Source of the DNA: an uncultured Microbulbifer sp.
Lineage (GTDB): Bacteria > Pseudomonadota > Gammaproteobacteria > Pseudomonadales > Cellvibrionaceae
NCBI RefSeq assembly: GCF_913055755.1
Contig: NZ_CAJXKH010000001.1
Location: forward strand, 83,630-147,629
Direction: 5' to 3'
Length of the DNA stretch: 64,000 bases
Shown: in pieces, positions 34,461 to 43,009 of the stretch
Position numbering within the stretch: position 1 is the stretch's first letter
Layout: every line of letters begins with the position of its first letter
Notes under the pieces: model-generated
Databases searched by the model: none
What the model was told of the DNA's origin: nothing
What the model saw: only the letters and a program-made list of their open reading frames with translations
Made by a program: the position numbers and the translations under genes

Positions 34461-36350
34461 TCAGTTATCCACAAACACCTGCGCGGTGAGCGCCGCGTGC
34501 TGCGGGGTATCCCGGTACGCCGCCAGTTGCGGGTCGACGTTGAGGAACACCATGGAGTGGGAGCGCTGCGCCAGGGCGCTGCGCAGCCAGCGCTCTCCTT
34601 CTTCGGCATCTCCCAGCCCCAGGTAGGCCTTGGCAATCTCGTAGGACGGCTGGTAGCCGGAATCCACAACCAGCGTCTCCAGCAGCGCGCGGGCCTCCTC
34701 CCGCTGTCCGCTCAGCGCCAGTACCCGCGCCAGTGAGGCCACGCTGATACCGCTGCCGCCGGAGCGCGCCACACATTCCCGCAGTGCGGCTATGGCCCCC
34801 GCCAGGTCTCCCTGCTTCTCCAGGATCCAGCCCTGCCACAGGTATATCAGCTCGAAGTCCGGGTCCAGTTCCTGCGCCACCGCCAGCTGGTCCAATGCCG
34901 CCTGGTACGAGCCGGCGTGGTACAGCACCCAGCCCAGTGCCGCGTTGGCAATCAGCGACAGCGGGTCCAGCTCGGTGGCGCGGCGCATTTCCCGCTCCGC
35001 CTCGTCAAAGCGCCCCGCGGCCACCAGCAGGTTGGCGTACCACTGGTGCGCCTTCGAGTAGGCCGGGTTGATCGCTATGGACTGGCGAAAGCGCGCCTCC
35101 GCTTCGACAAAGTCCCACTCGTGATACAGCGCCACATAGCCCAGGTTGGCCTCGGCGGAGGCGCTCCTGGGGTCCAGCTGCAGGGCGCGGCGGGCAGCGC
35201 CCTTGGCGCGGCTAAAGGCTTCCGCCGGCGGCATGTAGTCGTAGAAACCCTGGACCGCGAACGCATCCGCCAGCCCGGCCCAGGCCGGGGCGTAGTCCGG
35301 TGCCCGCGCGATGGCCGCCTCGAAATAGCCCGCGGCCTTTTTGAGGTCGCCGGCAGAGCGCTTGTGCCAGTAAAAGCGGCCTTTCAGGTAGTCGTCATAG
35401 GCCGCGGGCGGGATGCGGTTCGCGCGCGCCGCGCGGTGATCCTCGTGCAGTTCCCCCGCCAGCGCGCCGGCGATCTCCAGCGCGATCTCCTGCTGCAGCG
35501 CGAAGATATCTCCCAGCTCGCGCTGGTAGCTCTGGGACCACAACTGGAAACCGCTGCGGGTGTCGATCAGGCGCACATTGATACGCAGCTGCTCGCCGTC
35601 CCGCCGCACGCTGCCTTCCACCAGCGCATCGGATTCCAGCTGCTCGCCGATGCGGCGGGCATCCAGCCCGCTTTCCCCCATGGCAAATGACGAGGTGCGC
35701 GAGACCACCCGCAGGTCGCGGAAACCGGACAGGCGGTTGAGCAGGTCATCCGCCAGCCCGTCGCTGAAATAGTCGCGCTGGTGGTTTTCGCTGGCATTCA
35801 CGAACGGCAGCACCGCCACCGAGCCGAATTTCCTGTCTGCCGGCTGCGATGCCGTACCCGGGGCGGACAGCCAGTGAAAACCGGCGGCGGCGAACAGTCC
35901 CAGCAGCGCGATACAGGCCAGCACAATGCCGGGGTGGCGCAGGTAACCGACGCGCGGCGCCGGCGCTGGCACTGGAAGTTGGATTGCCTCCTCATGCACC
36001 CCATCGCCACTCACCCCATCGCCATTCATCGCTACCGGGCGTACCGGGGCGATAAAGCGATAGCCCTTCTTGGGCACGGTTTCGATAAAGCGCGAGCTGC
36101 GCGCCGAGTCGTTGAGGGCCTGGCGCAGTTTGCGCACCAGGGTGTTGAGGTTGTCGTCGAGGATGCCGGTGGCGTCATCGGGCCAGAAGTGCTGGAACAG
36201 GACCTCCCGGGTCAGGATTTCACCTGGGTGGGAAACCAGTAGGGTGAGCAGGCGCAGGGGCAAATCCTGCAGGCTCACGGGTTTCCCCCTTCGCCGCAGG
36301 CAGGGCTGTTCGCGGTCGAGTTCGAATTCTCCGAAACGCAGTGTCGTCAT
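34461..36350 (-). CDS. CadC-like winged-helix membrane regulator with TPR domain
   Basis: The 629-residue protein begins with an OmpR/PhoB-type winged helix (1-100; LRFGEFELDREQPCLRRRG... and FIETVPKKGYRFIAP). Next are a linker, one transmembrane helix (about 150-172) and a TolB/FlgO-like domain (about 185-310; SVAVLPFVNASENHQRDYFSDGLADDLLNRLS). A long TPR array runs to the C-terminus. This CadC/ToxR topology puts the DNA-binding part in the cytoplasm and the sensor part in the periplasm. No phospho-acceptor domain is present. The target genes are unknown. I used the ATG at 36350, where the winged helix starts. Confidence 0.88.
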   Translation of the reverse strand: MTTLRFGEFELDREQPCLRRRGKPVSLQDLPLRLLTLLVSHPGEILTREVLFQHFWPDDATGILDDNLNTLVRKLRQALNDSARSSRFIETVPKKGYRFIAPVRPVAMNGDGVSGDGVHEEAIQLPVPAPAPRVGYLRHPGIVLACIALLGLFAAAGFHWLSAPGTASQPADRKFGSVAVLPFVNASENHQRDYFSDGLADDLLNRLSGFRDLRVVSRTSSFAMGESGLDARRIGEQLESDALVEGSVRRDGEQLRINVRLIDTRSGFQLWSQSYQRELGDIFALQQEIALEIAGALAGELHEDHRAARANRIPPAAYDDYLKGRFYWHKRSAGDLKKAAGYFEAAIARAPDYAPAWAGLADAFAVQGFYDYMPPAEAFSRAKGAARRALQLDPRSASAEANLGYVALYHEWDFVEAEARFRQSIAINPAYSKAHQWYANLLVAAGRFDEAEREMRRATELDPLSLIANAALGWVLYHAGSYQAALDQLAVAQELDPDFELIYLWQGWILEKQGDLAGAIAALRECVARSGGSGISVASLARVLALSGQREEARALLETLVVDSGYQPSYEIAKAYLGLGDAEEGERWLRSALAQRSHSMVFLNVDPQLAAYRDTPQHAALTAQVFVDN

Positions 36351-36559
36351 ACGCCACCCGGATACGGTTGTCGGGACCCTGCGCACCGGATGCGCAGTTC
36401 ATGTGTACCGCTAAGCCTTTGATTTAACGGTATTACCGGGTTCAGGTAAAGGTCAGTACCGGTTCATTGTGGGAAAACCGCGGTACTGCTTGGATGGTAG
36501 CGAGTCGCCGGCAGCTGCCGGTGGCCGCTCAACCCAACCATCCAGTGGAGAATCTCACC

Positions 36560-36898
36560 ATGTTACGTTCATTGACCGCTTTCGCCCTGCTGCTGTCCTG
36601 CGTGTCCGCTTTCGCGGCCGGCAACCACCAGTACATCATCGAGCGCACCATCCCGGGCGCCCAGACACTCACCGCCGAGGAGCTGAAATCCATTTCCCAG
36701 AAATCCCGCGCGATCCTCGAATCACTGGGTCCGGAAATCCAGTGGCAACAGAGTTATGTCGCGGAAGACAAGTTCTACTGTGTGTACAGCGCGCCGAACA
36801 AGGAAATCATTGCCAAGCACGCCAAGCTGGGCGGTTTCCCGGCGGACAAGATTGTCGAGGTCAGCGGGATTATCGGCCCGCAGACCGCGGAGGAGTGA
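36560..36898 (+). CDS. secreted DUF4242 protein
   Basis: The 112-residue protein has a signal peptide (LTAFALLLSCVSAFAAG, cleavage near 20) and a compact ferredoxin-like domain with HQYIIERTIPGAQTLTAEELKSISQKSRAILESLG and the closing FPADKIVEVSGIIGP. This is the DUF4242 pattern; some members are annotated as nickel-binding, without proof here. It is divergent from the winged-helix/TPR gene with about 210 bp between the starts, so it may be one of that regulator's targets. Confidence 0.8.
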   Translation: MLRSLTAFALLLSCVSAFAAGNHQYIIERTIPGAQTLTAEELKSISQKSRAILESLGPEIQWQQSYVAEDKFYCVYSAPNKEIIAKHAKLGGFPADKIVEVSGIIGPQTAEE

Positions 36899-36937
36899 AG
36901 CGCGCCAATCCGGCGGCTGGAGGCGACCGGCGCCCGG

Positions 36938-37648
36938 TTATTCCGGGGCCGCCTCTTTATCGATACCGGCGGTGACTGCCAGGTATTCCCGCACCACCGC
37001 GTCGGCCACGAGCCGGTGCCCGGCCGCCGTCAGGTGGGTACCGTCTTCCATCAGTGACTCGGCGCGGCTGCCCCACAGGCTGTCATAGGTATCCACATAG
37101 AAGGCATTGGGCTCATCCGCGGCCAGGGCAGCCAGTGCGGAGTTGTAGCGCTGGATGCGGGGATTGCGCGGTTCATCCAGGTTGGGCGCGGTTGCCACCA
37201 GGGCGAAAAGGGTATCCGGTGCCGAGCGCACCACTGCGCGGATCCGCTGGATATATTCTTCCACCGGCACCTGCTCCACCGCACCAATGCGCTGTTGCAG
37301 CTTGAGGGTGCGCGCCATTTTCTTGAGTTTCTTTACCACCCGCCGCGCCACTTTGCGCAGTGGACGGTCCGGGTAATACAGCACGTATGGCGCGCCGCGA
37401 AAGGTCAGCCAGGAGTCCACCAGGCCGTACTGGATCATGCCCAGTGCGGTGCCTGCCGCGGGATGTGAGCGCGCGTATTCCGACATCTCCCGGGTGGTGC
37501 TCATGGTGTGGCCGCAGTTGGTGAGCGCCATCTCCAGTTGCGCCGCCACCAGTTCGGGCCAGAGGGGAATGGTGCTGCCTTTCAGTCCTTCGGTGTTGCA
37601 ATCACCGTAGGCGATACAGCGCTTTTCCATCGTCTTCGCAAGAGTCAT
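36938..37648 (-). CDS. SGNH/GDSL-fold hydrolase with Cys at the nucleophile position
   Basis: The 236-residue protein has the SGNH block layout. Block I is AYGDCNTEG (13-21), where the normal nucleophile Ser is Cys17 (TGC codon read directly). The GATN-type block appears as ATAPN, and block V is DGTHLTAAGH with the catalytic Asp and His. Family members hydrolyse esters or acyl chains. Whether the Cys variant is active is unclear. No signal peptide is visible. ATGs at 37648 and 37630 are both possible starts. Confidence 0.75.
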   Translation of the reverse strand: MTLAKTMEKRCIAYGDCNTEGLKGSTIPLWPELVAAQLEMALTNCGHTMSTTREMSEYARSHPAAGTALGMIQYGLVDSWLTFRGAPYVLYYPDRPLRKVARRVVKKLKKMARTLKLQQRIGAVEQVPVEEYIQRIRAVVRSAPDTLFALVATAPNLDEPRNPRIQRYNSALAALAADEPNAFYVDTYDSLWGSRAESLMEDGTHLTAAGHRLVADAVVREYLAVTAGIDKEAAPE

Positions 37649-37751
37649 CGCAAGAAAGATTACCGGTCAAAACGCGGCATCTTAGAGTCACGGGGCCGGA
37701 CTACCAAGTACTAAATAGTGGCCGCACCTGAAACCCTTGCTATTTCCCTTG

Positions 37752-37982
37752 CTATAGAAAGACCCGCGCTTCCCGGCAGCCGATACTTTTCAGCACGCTC
37801 ATCAGCCGCGTCAGATCGTCATCCACGATGGGCTCATCCCGCTCGTCCGCCAGCATCAGCAGGTCGCCGTTCTGCTTGCGAATCATCACGAACCACTGGT
37901 TGATATCACCGGGGTTCTTGCGCACCTGGATTTCATCCAGGGTGCCAGCCTTAAACTGCTGTGCAGCCTGGCAAATCTTCAT
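37752..37982 (-). CDS. uncharacterised 76-residue protein overlapping the SulP gene
   Basis: This small soluble alpha/beta-looking protein (KNPGDINQWFVMIRKQNGDLLMLADERDEPIVDDDLTRLMSVLKSIGCREARVF) has no signal or membrane segment. Its ATG lies inside the end of the SulP transporter gene (32-bp overlap, different frame), and GAGG stands upstream, which suggests translational coupling. I do not recognise the family. Its conserved-looking strand-strand-helix layout and its position argue that it is a real gene. Confidence 0.65.
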   Translation of the reverse strand: MKICQAAQQFKAGTLDEIQVRKNPGDINQWFVMIRKQNGDLLMLADERDEPIVDDDLTRLMSVLKSIGCREARVFL

Positions 37983-39771
37983 GAGAGGCACCTCTACTTC
38001 GTTCTTCGTCTGCCTTATGCGTCTTCCGTGATACCTGTGCTGTCTCCCGTGTACTCTCCACGAGCTGCGCAAGTGCGGCGGACAGGGTCGGGAATACCTG
38101 GCAACCACGCGCTTCCGGATTGAAACCTGCCTTGGCCAGGGTTTTCAGTGGCTGGAACTGGAAATCGGCCAGGTACACATCGGTGTTGCGTTCCGCACAC
38201 TCGGCTAAAAACCGGTTCATCGCCGACAGTCCGCCCGCATCCAGTATCGGCACCGAGTCCAGGTAGAGCACCACACCCCGTTGCTCCCGGCAACGCAGGG
38301 AAAGCTCGGAGAACACCAGCTCGGCGGCAGCGAAGAACAGCGGGCCATTGATTTTGAATACCTGCCAGCCCGCGGGGATCTCCACATCCACCAGCTTGCG
38401 GTTGTCGCTCACCTCCTTGACCCGGGTCATTTCGGCGATATTTTTCATGAACAGCAGTGAAGCCAGCACCACCCCGGCGGTAATCGCGATCACCATGTCC
38501 ACCGCCACCGTGAGCGCAAAGCACACCGCAAATACCAACACATCACTGAGCGGCGCGTTGCGCAGCAGCCGCAGCGCCTTCGGCGCCTCGCTCATATTCC
38601 ACGCCACCACTACCAGCAGTGCCGCCATGCTGGCCATCGGCAGGTAGCTCAGGAGCCCGGACAGGGAAACCAGCGCAACCAGGACCACCAGCGCGTGCAC
38701 CATCGCCGCCAGCGGCGACTGCGCCCCGGCTTTGACATTGGCCGCGGAGCGGGCGATGGCGGCGGTGGCGGTGATGCCGCCGAAAAACGGCGCCACCACA
38801 TTGCCGATCCCCTGTCCCATCAGCTCACTATTGGCACTGTGCTTGGTGCCGGTCATGCCATCGAGTACCACCGCGCACAGCAGCGACTCGATTGCCCCCA
38901 GCATGGCAATGGCAAAGGCCGCGGACAGCATGTCCTGCACCAGCGGCCAGCTGAACGTTAACGCCACCTCACCGGGCTGGGTGCGCAGCCAGGGCCACTG
39001 AAAATCCGGCAGCAGGGGCGGGATACCGGCGCTCTCGGTGCCGTTCAGGCTGTAGTGGAAGGTAGAGCTGATGGTCGCCACGTCCAGGCCGCGGCTGTTG
39101 AGCGCTACCGCCAGTAGAGTGCCCACCAGTACCGCCGGCAGGTGGGGAGGCAGCGGGGTTTTCAGGCGCGGCCAGGCCAGCATTACCGCGAGTGTCGCCA
39201 GCCCCACACACAGGCTGGGCAGGGCGAATGTTGGCAGCGCCTGCGCCAGCACCGCTACCTTGCCGGCAAAACTGTGGGGCATGGCGGCAATCTCCAGTCC
39301 CATAAAGTCCTTCACCTGCAGCACCGCAATGACCACCGCGATGCCGGCGGTGAACCCCAGGGTGACGGATTCGGGGATGTACTGGATATAACGCCCCAGG
39401 CGCATCAGCGCCATCAGCATCTGCATGGCGCCGGCGAGAATACTGGCGATCAGCAGGCCCGCCAGCCCGTACTGCTGCACCACCGGCACCAGGATCACGA
39501 TAAACGCCGCGGTAGGCCCCGACACGCTGTAGCGCGACCCGCCGGTAAACGGGATCAGGAAGCCGGCAATAAATGCGCTGTACAGGCCGTACTGCGGCGC
39601 CACGCCGATGGCGATGGCCAGCGCCATGGCCAGGGGAATGGCGATGATGCCCACGGTGACGCCGGCCACCAGATCCCGGACGAGCCCGCTGCGCCCGTAG
39701 CGGGATTCCGCCAGCACCTCGCGCAGGGCGTGCCCCAGGCGCAGCGAAAAGAGGTGTCTGCGATGTGCCAT
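37951..39771 (-). CDS. SulP-family anion transporter with STAS domain
   Basis: This transporter of about 606 residues has a membrane domain of 10-14 helices (GLVRDLVAGVTVGIIAIPLAMALAIAIGVAPQYGLYSAFIAGFLIPFTGGS is the SulP signature region) and a C-terminal STAS domain (about 470-580, LYLDSVPILDAGGLSAM). It takes up sulfate, bicarbonate or another small anion; the ion is not visible. The start is uncertain: ATGs occur at 39816, 39795 and 39771, none with a good ribosome-binding site. It is divergent from a ribbon-helix-helix gene, and a palindromic operator lies between them. Confidence 0.9.
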   Translation of the reverse strand: MAHRRHLFSLRLGHALREVLAESRYGRSGLVRDLVAGVTVGIIAIPLAMALAIAIGVAPQYGLYSAFIAGFLIPFTGGSRYSVSGPTAAFIVILVPVVQQYGLAGLLIASILAGAMQMLMALMRLGRYIQYIPESVTLGFTAGIAVVIAVLQVKDFMGLEIAAMPHSFAGKVAVLAQALPTFALPSLCVGLATLAVMLAWPRLKTPLPPHLPAVLVGTLLAVALNSRGLDVATISSTFHYSLNGTESAGIPPLLPDFQWPWLRTQPGEVALTFSWPLVQDMLSAAFAIAMLGAIESLLCAVVLDGMTGTKHSANSELMGQGIGNVVAPFFGGITATAAIARSAANVKAGAQSPLAAMVHALVVLVALVSLSGLLSYLPMASMAALLVVVAWNMSEAPKALRLLRNAPLSDVLVFAVCFALTVAVDMVIAITAGVVLASLLFMKNIAEMTRVKEVSDNRKLVDVEIPAGWQVFKINGPLFFAAAELVFSELSLRCREQRGVVLYLDSVPILDAGGLSAMNRFLAECAERNTDVYLADFQFQPLKTLAKAGFNPEARGCQVFPTLSAALAQLVESTRETAQVSRKTHKADEERSRGASHEDLPGCTAV

Positions 39772-39843
39772 GTGCTTGCGCCCCCGGGCCGCCATTTGAG
39801 AAAAAGGTGAACACAAATTATCCTCACATCAAACACATCTTCA

Positions 39844-39862
39844 ATGTTAATCTGATTAACAT
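39844..39862. promoter_or_regulatory. 19-bp palindromic operator between sulP and RHH gene
   Basis: ATGTTAATC-T-GATTAACAT is a perfect 9+1+9 palindrome, 24 bp before the ribbon-helix-helix start codon. Ribbon-helix-helix proteins bind short palindromes as dimers of dimers and often repress their own gene, so this is a likely operator controlling both divergent genes. Binding is inferred. Confidence 0.65.
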
Positions 39863-39885
39863 ACGACTGACCGGATGGACATCCC

Positions 39886-40071
39886 ATGGAAAACCGCACC
39901 GCGCGTCTGACGCTACTAATCGACCCGAAAAAGAAAGCCCTGTTTGAAAAACTGTGTGCCGAGGAAGACGTGACCCCGTCGCAGAAGGTGCGGCAATTCA
40001 TTCGCGAATACATCGAGGCGCGACTCGGCGAAGACTGGAAAGAACAGGTATTCGGCGGCGACGAGCGCTAG
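39886..40071 (+). CDS. ribbon-helix-helix (CopG-like) regulator
   Basis: The 61-residue protein has the short beta strand TARLTLLIDPKK followed by helix KALFEKLCAEED and helix TPSQKVRQFIREYIEARLG, the MetJ/Arc/CopG ribbon-helix-helix pattern. It would bind DNA as a dimer. It stands alone without a toxin gene, and the neighbouring genes are the divergent SulP transporter and srkA. The adjacent perfect palindrome fits autoregulation and control of the transporter. Confidence 0.8.
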   Translation: MENRTARLTLLIDPKKKALFEKLCAEEDVTPSQKVRQFIREYIEARLGEDWKEQVFGGDER

Positions 40072-40090
40072 ACGGAAGGGCGTGGCGCGC

Positions 40091-40113
40091 TGCGGTTTGG
40101 CTCGCAAACCGCA
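40091..40113. terminator. hairpin after the RHH gene
   Basis: TGCGGTTTG (40091-40099) pairs perfectly with CAAACCGCA (40105-40113), loop 5 nt. It lies 20 nt past the ribbon-helix-helix stop. There is no following T-run, so it may be a weak or rho-assisted terminator. Confidence 0.5.
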
Positions 40114-40153
40114 ACCGCGTTAGCATAGCGCCCCACGCCAACGGAGCGCCCAC

Positions 40154-41182
40154 ATGACCGATTCCGTGAATGACCATTCACATCTGCAGCCGCCGGCAAG
40201 CACCTCTGCGCACCCCTACGATGCTCTCACCCCCGACCGGGTGATCGACTGCGTGGAGAGTGTGGGCCTGCTGTCCGACGCGCGTATCTTCCCGCTCAAC
40301 AGTTACGAGAACCGCGTCTACCAGGTGGGTATCGACGAGGCGCAGCCGCTGATCGCAAAGTTCTACCGTCCGGGGCGCTGGAGCGACGCGCAGATCATCG
40401 AGGAGCACCAGTTCGCGCTGGAGCTGGCGGCGGCGGAAATCCCGGTGGTCGCACCGCTGGAATTCGACGGCCGCACCTTGCTGGAGGCCCACGGTTTCCG
40501 CTTCGCGCTGTTCCCCCGCCGCGGCGGTCACCAGCTGGAGCTGGACAACTTCGAACACCTGGAGCAGGTAGGTACCATGCTCGGGCGCATCCACGCCATC
40601 GGCGCGGCCAGACCGTTCACCCACCGCCCCAGCCTGTCGCTGCAGCGGTTCGCGGTCGATAGCCGCGACTTTATTCTCGCCGGCGACTTTCTGCCGCGGG
40701 AAAACGTCGAGGCCTACGCCACCGTCAGTGCGCACCTGATTGAAATGATCGCGCCGTATTTCGAGCGCGAGTGGCAGACCCTGCGCCTGCACGGCGACTG
40801 CCACAGCGGCAACTTCCTGTGGCGCGACGACACCCCGTGGTTTGTGGACCTGGACGACTGCATCCAGGGCCCCGCAATCCAGGATATCTGGATGCTGATC
40901 TCCGGCAATCGCGCGGAACAGACGGCCTATCTCGACACCGTGGTCGAGGGCTACGAGACCTTCTACCCTTTCGACCCCCAGCAACTGCAACTGGTGGAAC
41001 CCCTGCGCTGCCTGCGGCAGATGCATCACGCCGCCTGGCTGGCGCGGCGCTGGCAGGACCCGGCGTTCCCACTGGCATTTCCGTGGTTTAATACCCCGCG
41101 CTTCTGGGCCGAACACATCCTCGCCCTGCGCGAGCAGCTCTCGGCGCTGCAGGAACCGCCCCTCACCCTGGGCGCGGTTTAG
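40154..41182 (+). CDS. srkA: stress-response Ser/Thr kinase A
   Basis: The 342-residue protein is a YihE/SrkA kinase of the APH-like fold. It shows the NSYENRVYQVG nucleotide loop, LHGDCHSGNFLWRDD (catalytic loop) and WFVDLDDCIQGPAIQDIWML (metal-binding Asp). In E. coli SrkA protects against stress-induced death and acts with the Cpx and periplasmic-folding network. GGAG lies 8-9 nt before the ATG. It is followed 20 bp later by cysE, so the two may be co-transcribed. Confidence 0.93.
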   Translation: MTDSVNDHSHLQPPASTSAHPYDALTPDRVIDCVESVGLLSDARIFPLNSYENRVYQVGIDEAQPLIAKFYRPGRWSDAQIIEEHQFALELAAAEIPVVAPLEFDGRTLLEAHGFRFALFPRRGGHQLELDNFEHLEQVGTMLGRIHAIGAARPFTHRPSLSLQRFAVDSRDFILAGDFLPRENVEAYATVSAHLIEMIAPYFEREWQTLRLHGDCHSGNFLWRDDTPWFVDLDDCIQGPAIQDIWMLISGNRAEQTAYLDTVVEGYETFYPFDPQQLQLVEPLRCLRQMHHAAWLARRWQDPAFPLAFPWFNTPRFWAEHILALREQLSALQEPPLTLGAV

Positions 41183-41202
41183 ACAAAAGGAAGGAGTACA
41201 AA

Positions 41203-42033
41203 ATGGAAAGTGTCACCAGCAAGGGGAAAAACCCGACTGCAGAAGACGCCATGTGGAGCGGCATCCGCGCCGATGTGGCCGTGCAGGTGGAGCGGGAGCC
41301 CATTCTCGCGAGTTTTCTGCACGCCACCATCCTCAACCACCCCACCCTGGAGTCCGCCCTCAGCTTCCACCTGGCCAACAAGCTCGACAGCCCGGTGGCG
41401 CAGGCACTGCTGATCCGCGAGGTGATCGACGAGGCACTGGAGGCTGATGCCTCCATCGGCGCCGCCGCCCGCGCAGACCTGTCTGCGGTGGAGCAGCGCG
41501 ACAGCGCCTGCCATTCCCTCTACGAGCCCTTCCTGTACTTCAAGGGCTTTCACGCACTGCAGGCCTGGCGGGTGGCACACTGGTTGTGGCAACAACAGCG
41601 CCGCTCGCTGGCGCTGTTCCTGCAGCACCGCATCTCGGTGGTGTTCGGTGTGGATATCCACCCCGCCGCGCAACTGGGGCAGGGCATTCTGCTGGACCAC
41701 GCCACCGGTATCGTCATCGGCGAGACCGCGGTAGTGGAAGACAATGTTTCGCTGATGCAGTCGGTCACCCTCGGCGGCACCGGCAAGGAGTCCGGCGACC
41801 GCCATCCCAAGGTCCGCTGCGGGGTACTGATTGGCGCCGGCAGCAAGATCCTCGGCAATATCGAGATCGGCCGCTGCTCGCAGATTGCCTCTGGCAGCGT
41901 GGTGCTGAAGCCGGTTCCGGAAAAAGCCCTGGTGGCCGGCGTACCCGCGAAAGTGATCGGCGAAGCCAGCTGCGACCAGCCCGCGCTGTCCATGAACCAG
42001 TGCGCCCTGTCGCAGGTGGACCAGTTGCGCTGA
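41203..42033 (+). CDS. cysE: serine O-acetyltransferase
   Basis: The 276-residue protein has the E. coli-type length: an N-terminal helical domain (about 1-145) and a left-handed beta-helix of hexapeptide repeats. The latter includes FGVDIHPAAQLGQGILLDHATGIVIGETAVVEDNVSLMQSVTLGGTGK. The catalytic Asp/His pair lies in DIHP and LDHATG. It makes O-acetylserine for cysteine synthesis and normally forms a complex with CysK through its C-terminal tail. The ribosome-binding site AGGAAGGAG is very strong. Confidence 0.95.
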   Translation: MESVTSKGKNPTAEDAMWSGIRADVAVQVEREPILASFLHATILNHPTLESALSFHLANKLDSPVAQALLIREVIDEALEADASIGAAARADLSAVEQRDSACHSLYEPFLYFKGFHALQAWRVAHWLWQQQRRSLALFLQHRISVVFGVDIHPAAQLGQGILLDHATGIVIGETAVVEDNVSLMQSVTLGGTGKESGDRHPKVRCGVLIGAGSKILGNIEIGRCSQIASGSVVLKPVPEKALVAGVPAKVIGEASCDQPALSMNQCALSQVDQLR

Positions 42034-42096
42034 AATTGCTGCCAGCAGCGCAATTGCGCTGCTACGACCTTTTCCCGGCGGAGCTATTCTTTATCC

Positions 42097-42981
42097 ATGA
42101 AATACAGTCTCAGCGCGAAAAACCTTGTATGCCGCAACCTGGAGAACCGGGCCGGCTACAACGCAGACCTGCTCAATCCCAAACAGAGCAAGGAAATTAC
42201 CGGCCTGCTGCGCACCGACAGCGGCCTGCTGTCCGCCCGCTTCAACCAGGTAGTCAGCAACGCCGTCGCCCAGCCGCGCATACTGCAGCGGTTCGTAGTG
42301 GACTATTTCGCCGAACGCCACAGCCCCTTCTCCCTCTGGCACTGTGCCAGCCGCCCTCTGGACGACGACGCGCTGGCGGAACTGGGAGTCATCAGTAAAG
42401 ACCCGATGATCGCGATGGCGGCGGAAGTAAAACAGCTGGTGGCGGACAACAAACCGCTGGAGGGACTGGAAATCCGCGCCGTAGCCAACGCGGAAGACCT
42501 GCAGGCCTACGGCGAGCTGATTGCGAAAATGCAGGAAGATGCGCGGGAAAGCGGACAGATCAAGAAGTACTACCAGCAGCTTTCCCAGCTGCCGGAACAC
42601 AAACACAGCCGCCACAAATTCTATCTCGGCCTGTTCCAGGGCAAGCCCGCCGCTACCGGCAGCCTGTTCTCCTCCGCCGACGCCCTCGGCTTTTACGACC
42701 TGGGCACACTACCGGAATACCGCGGCCGCGGTATCGGCACCGCCATGCTGCAGCACCTCCTGGGCGAAGTCCTGCACAGCCACCACAAGCACGCCGTGGC
42801 ACTGGTGGGGGAAGAGCAGCAGGACCTGTGGCTGAACGCCGGCTTCTACGCCGTCGGCGAAGTGGGATGCTACGACTTCAAACCCGAAAGAAGCGGCGTA
42901 CTCAAGCGGCAACAGCGCGACGACGAAGCGCCGGAAGACCCCGCCGGCAAGGGGCTCGATGACGATCGCAAGAGCGCCTGA
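42097..42981 (+). CDS. GNAT-family N-acetyltransferase
   Basis: The 294-residue protein has an N-terminal region of unknown fold (about 1-130) and a C-terminal GNAT domain. The acetyl-CoA loop is LGTLPEYRGRGIGTAMLQHLL, with AVALVGEEQQDLWLNAGFYAVGEVGCYDFKP as the closing strand. The acceptor is unknown. The C-terminal 30 residues are highly charged. It lies 63 bp after cysE and is convergent with epmA. Confidence 0.88.
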   Translation: MKYSLSAKNLVCRNLENRAGYNADLLNPKQSKEITGLLRTDSGLLSARFNQVVSNAVAQPRILQRFVVDYFAERHSPFSLWHCASRPLDDDALAELGVISKDPMIAMAAEVKQLVADNKPLEGLEIRAVANAEDLQAYGELIAKMQEDARESGQIKKYYQQLSQLPEHKHSRHKFYLGLFQGKPAATGSLFSSADALGFYDLGTLPEYRGRGIGTAMLQHLLGEVLHSHHKHAVALVGEEQQDLWLNAGFYAVGEVGCYDFKPERSGVLKRQQRDDEAPEDPAGKGLDDDRKSA

Positions 42982-43009
42982 GCAGGCCCCCGCGCACCGC
43001 TGACAGGAT

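Noticed and set aside
39886..40071. RHH protein as the antitoxin of a toxin-antitoxin pair
   Set aside because: No toxin-like gene lies on either side; the next gene is srkA, a chromosomal stress kinase.
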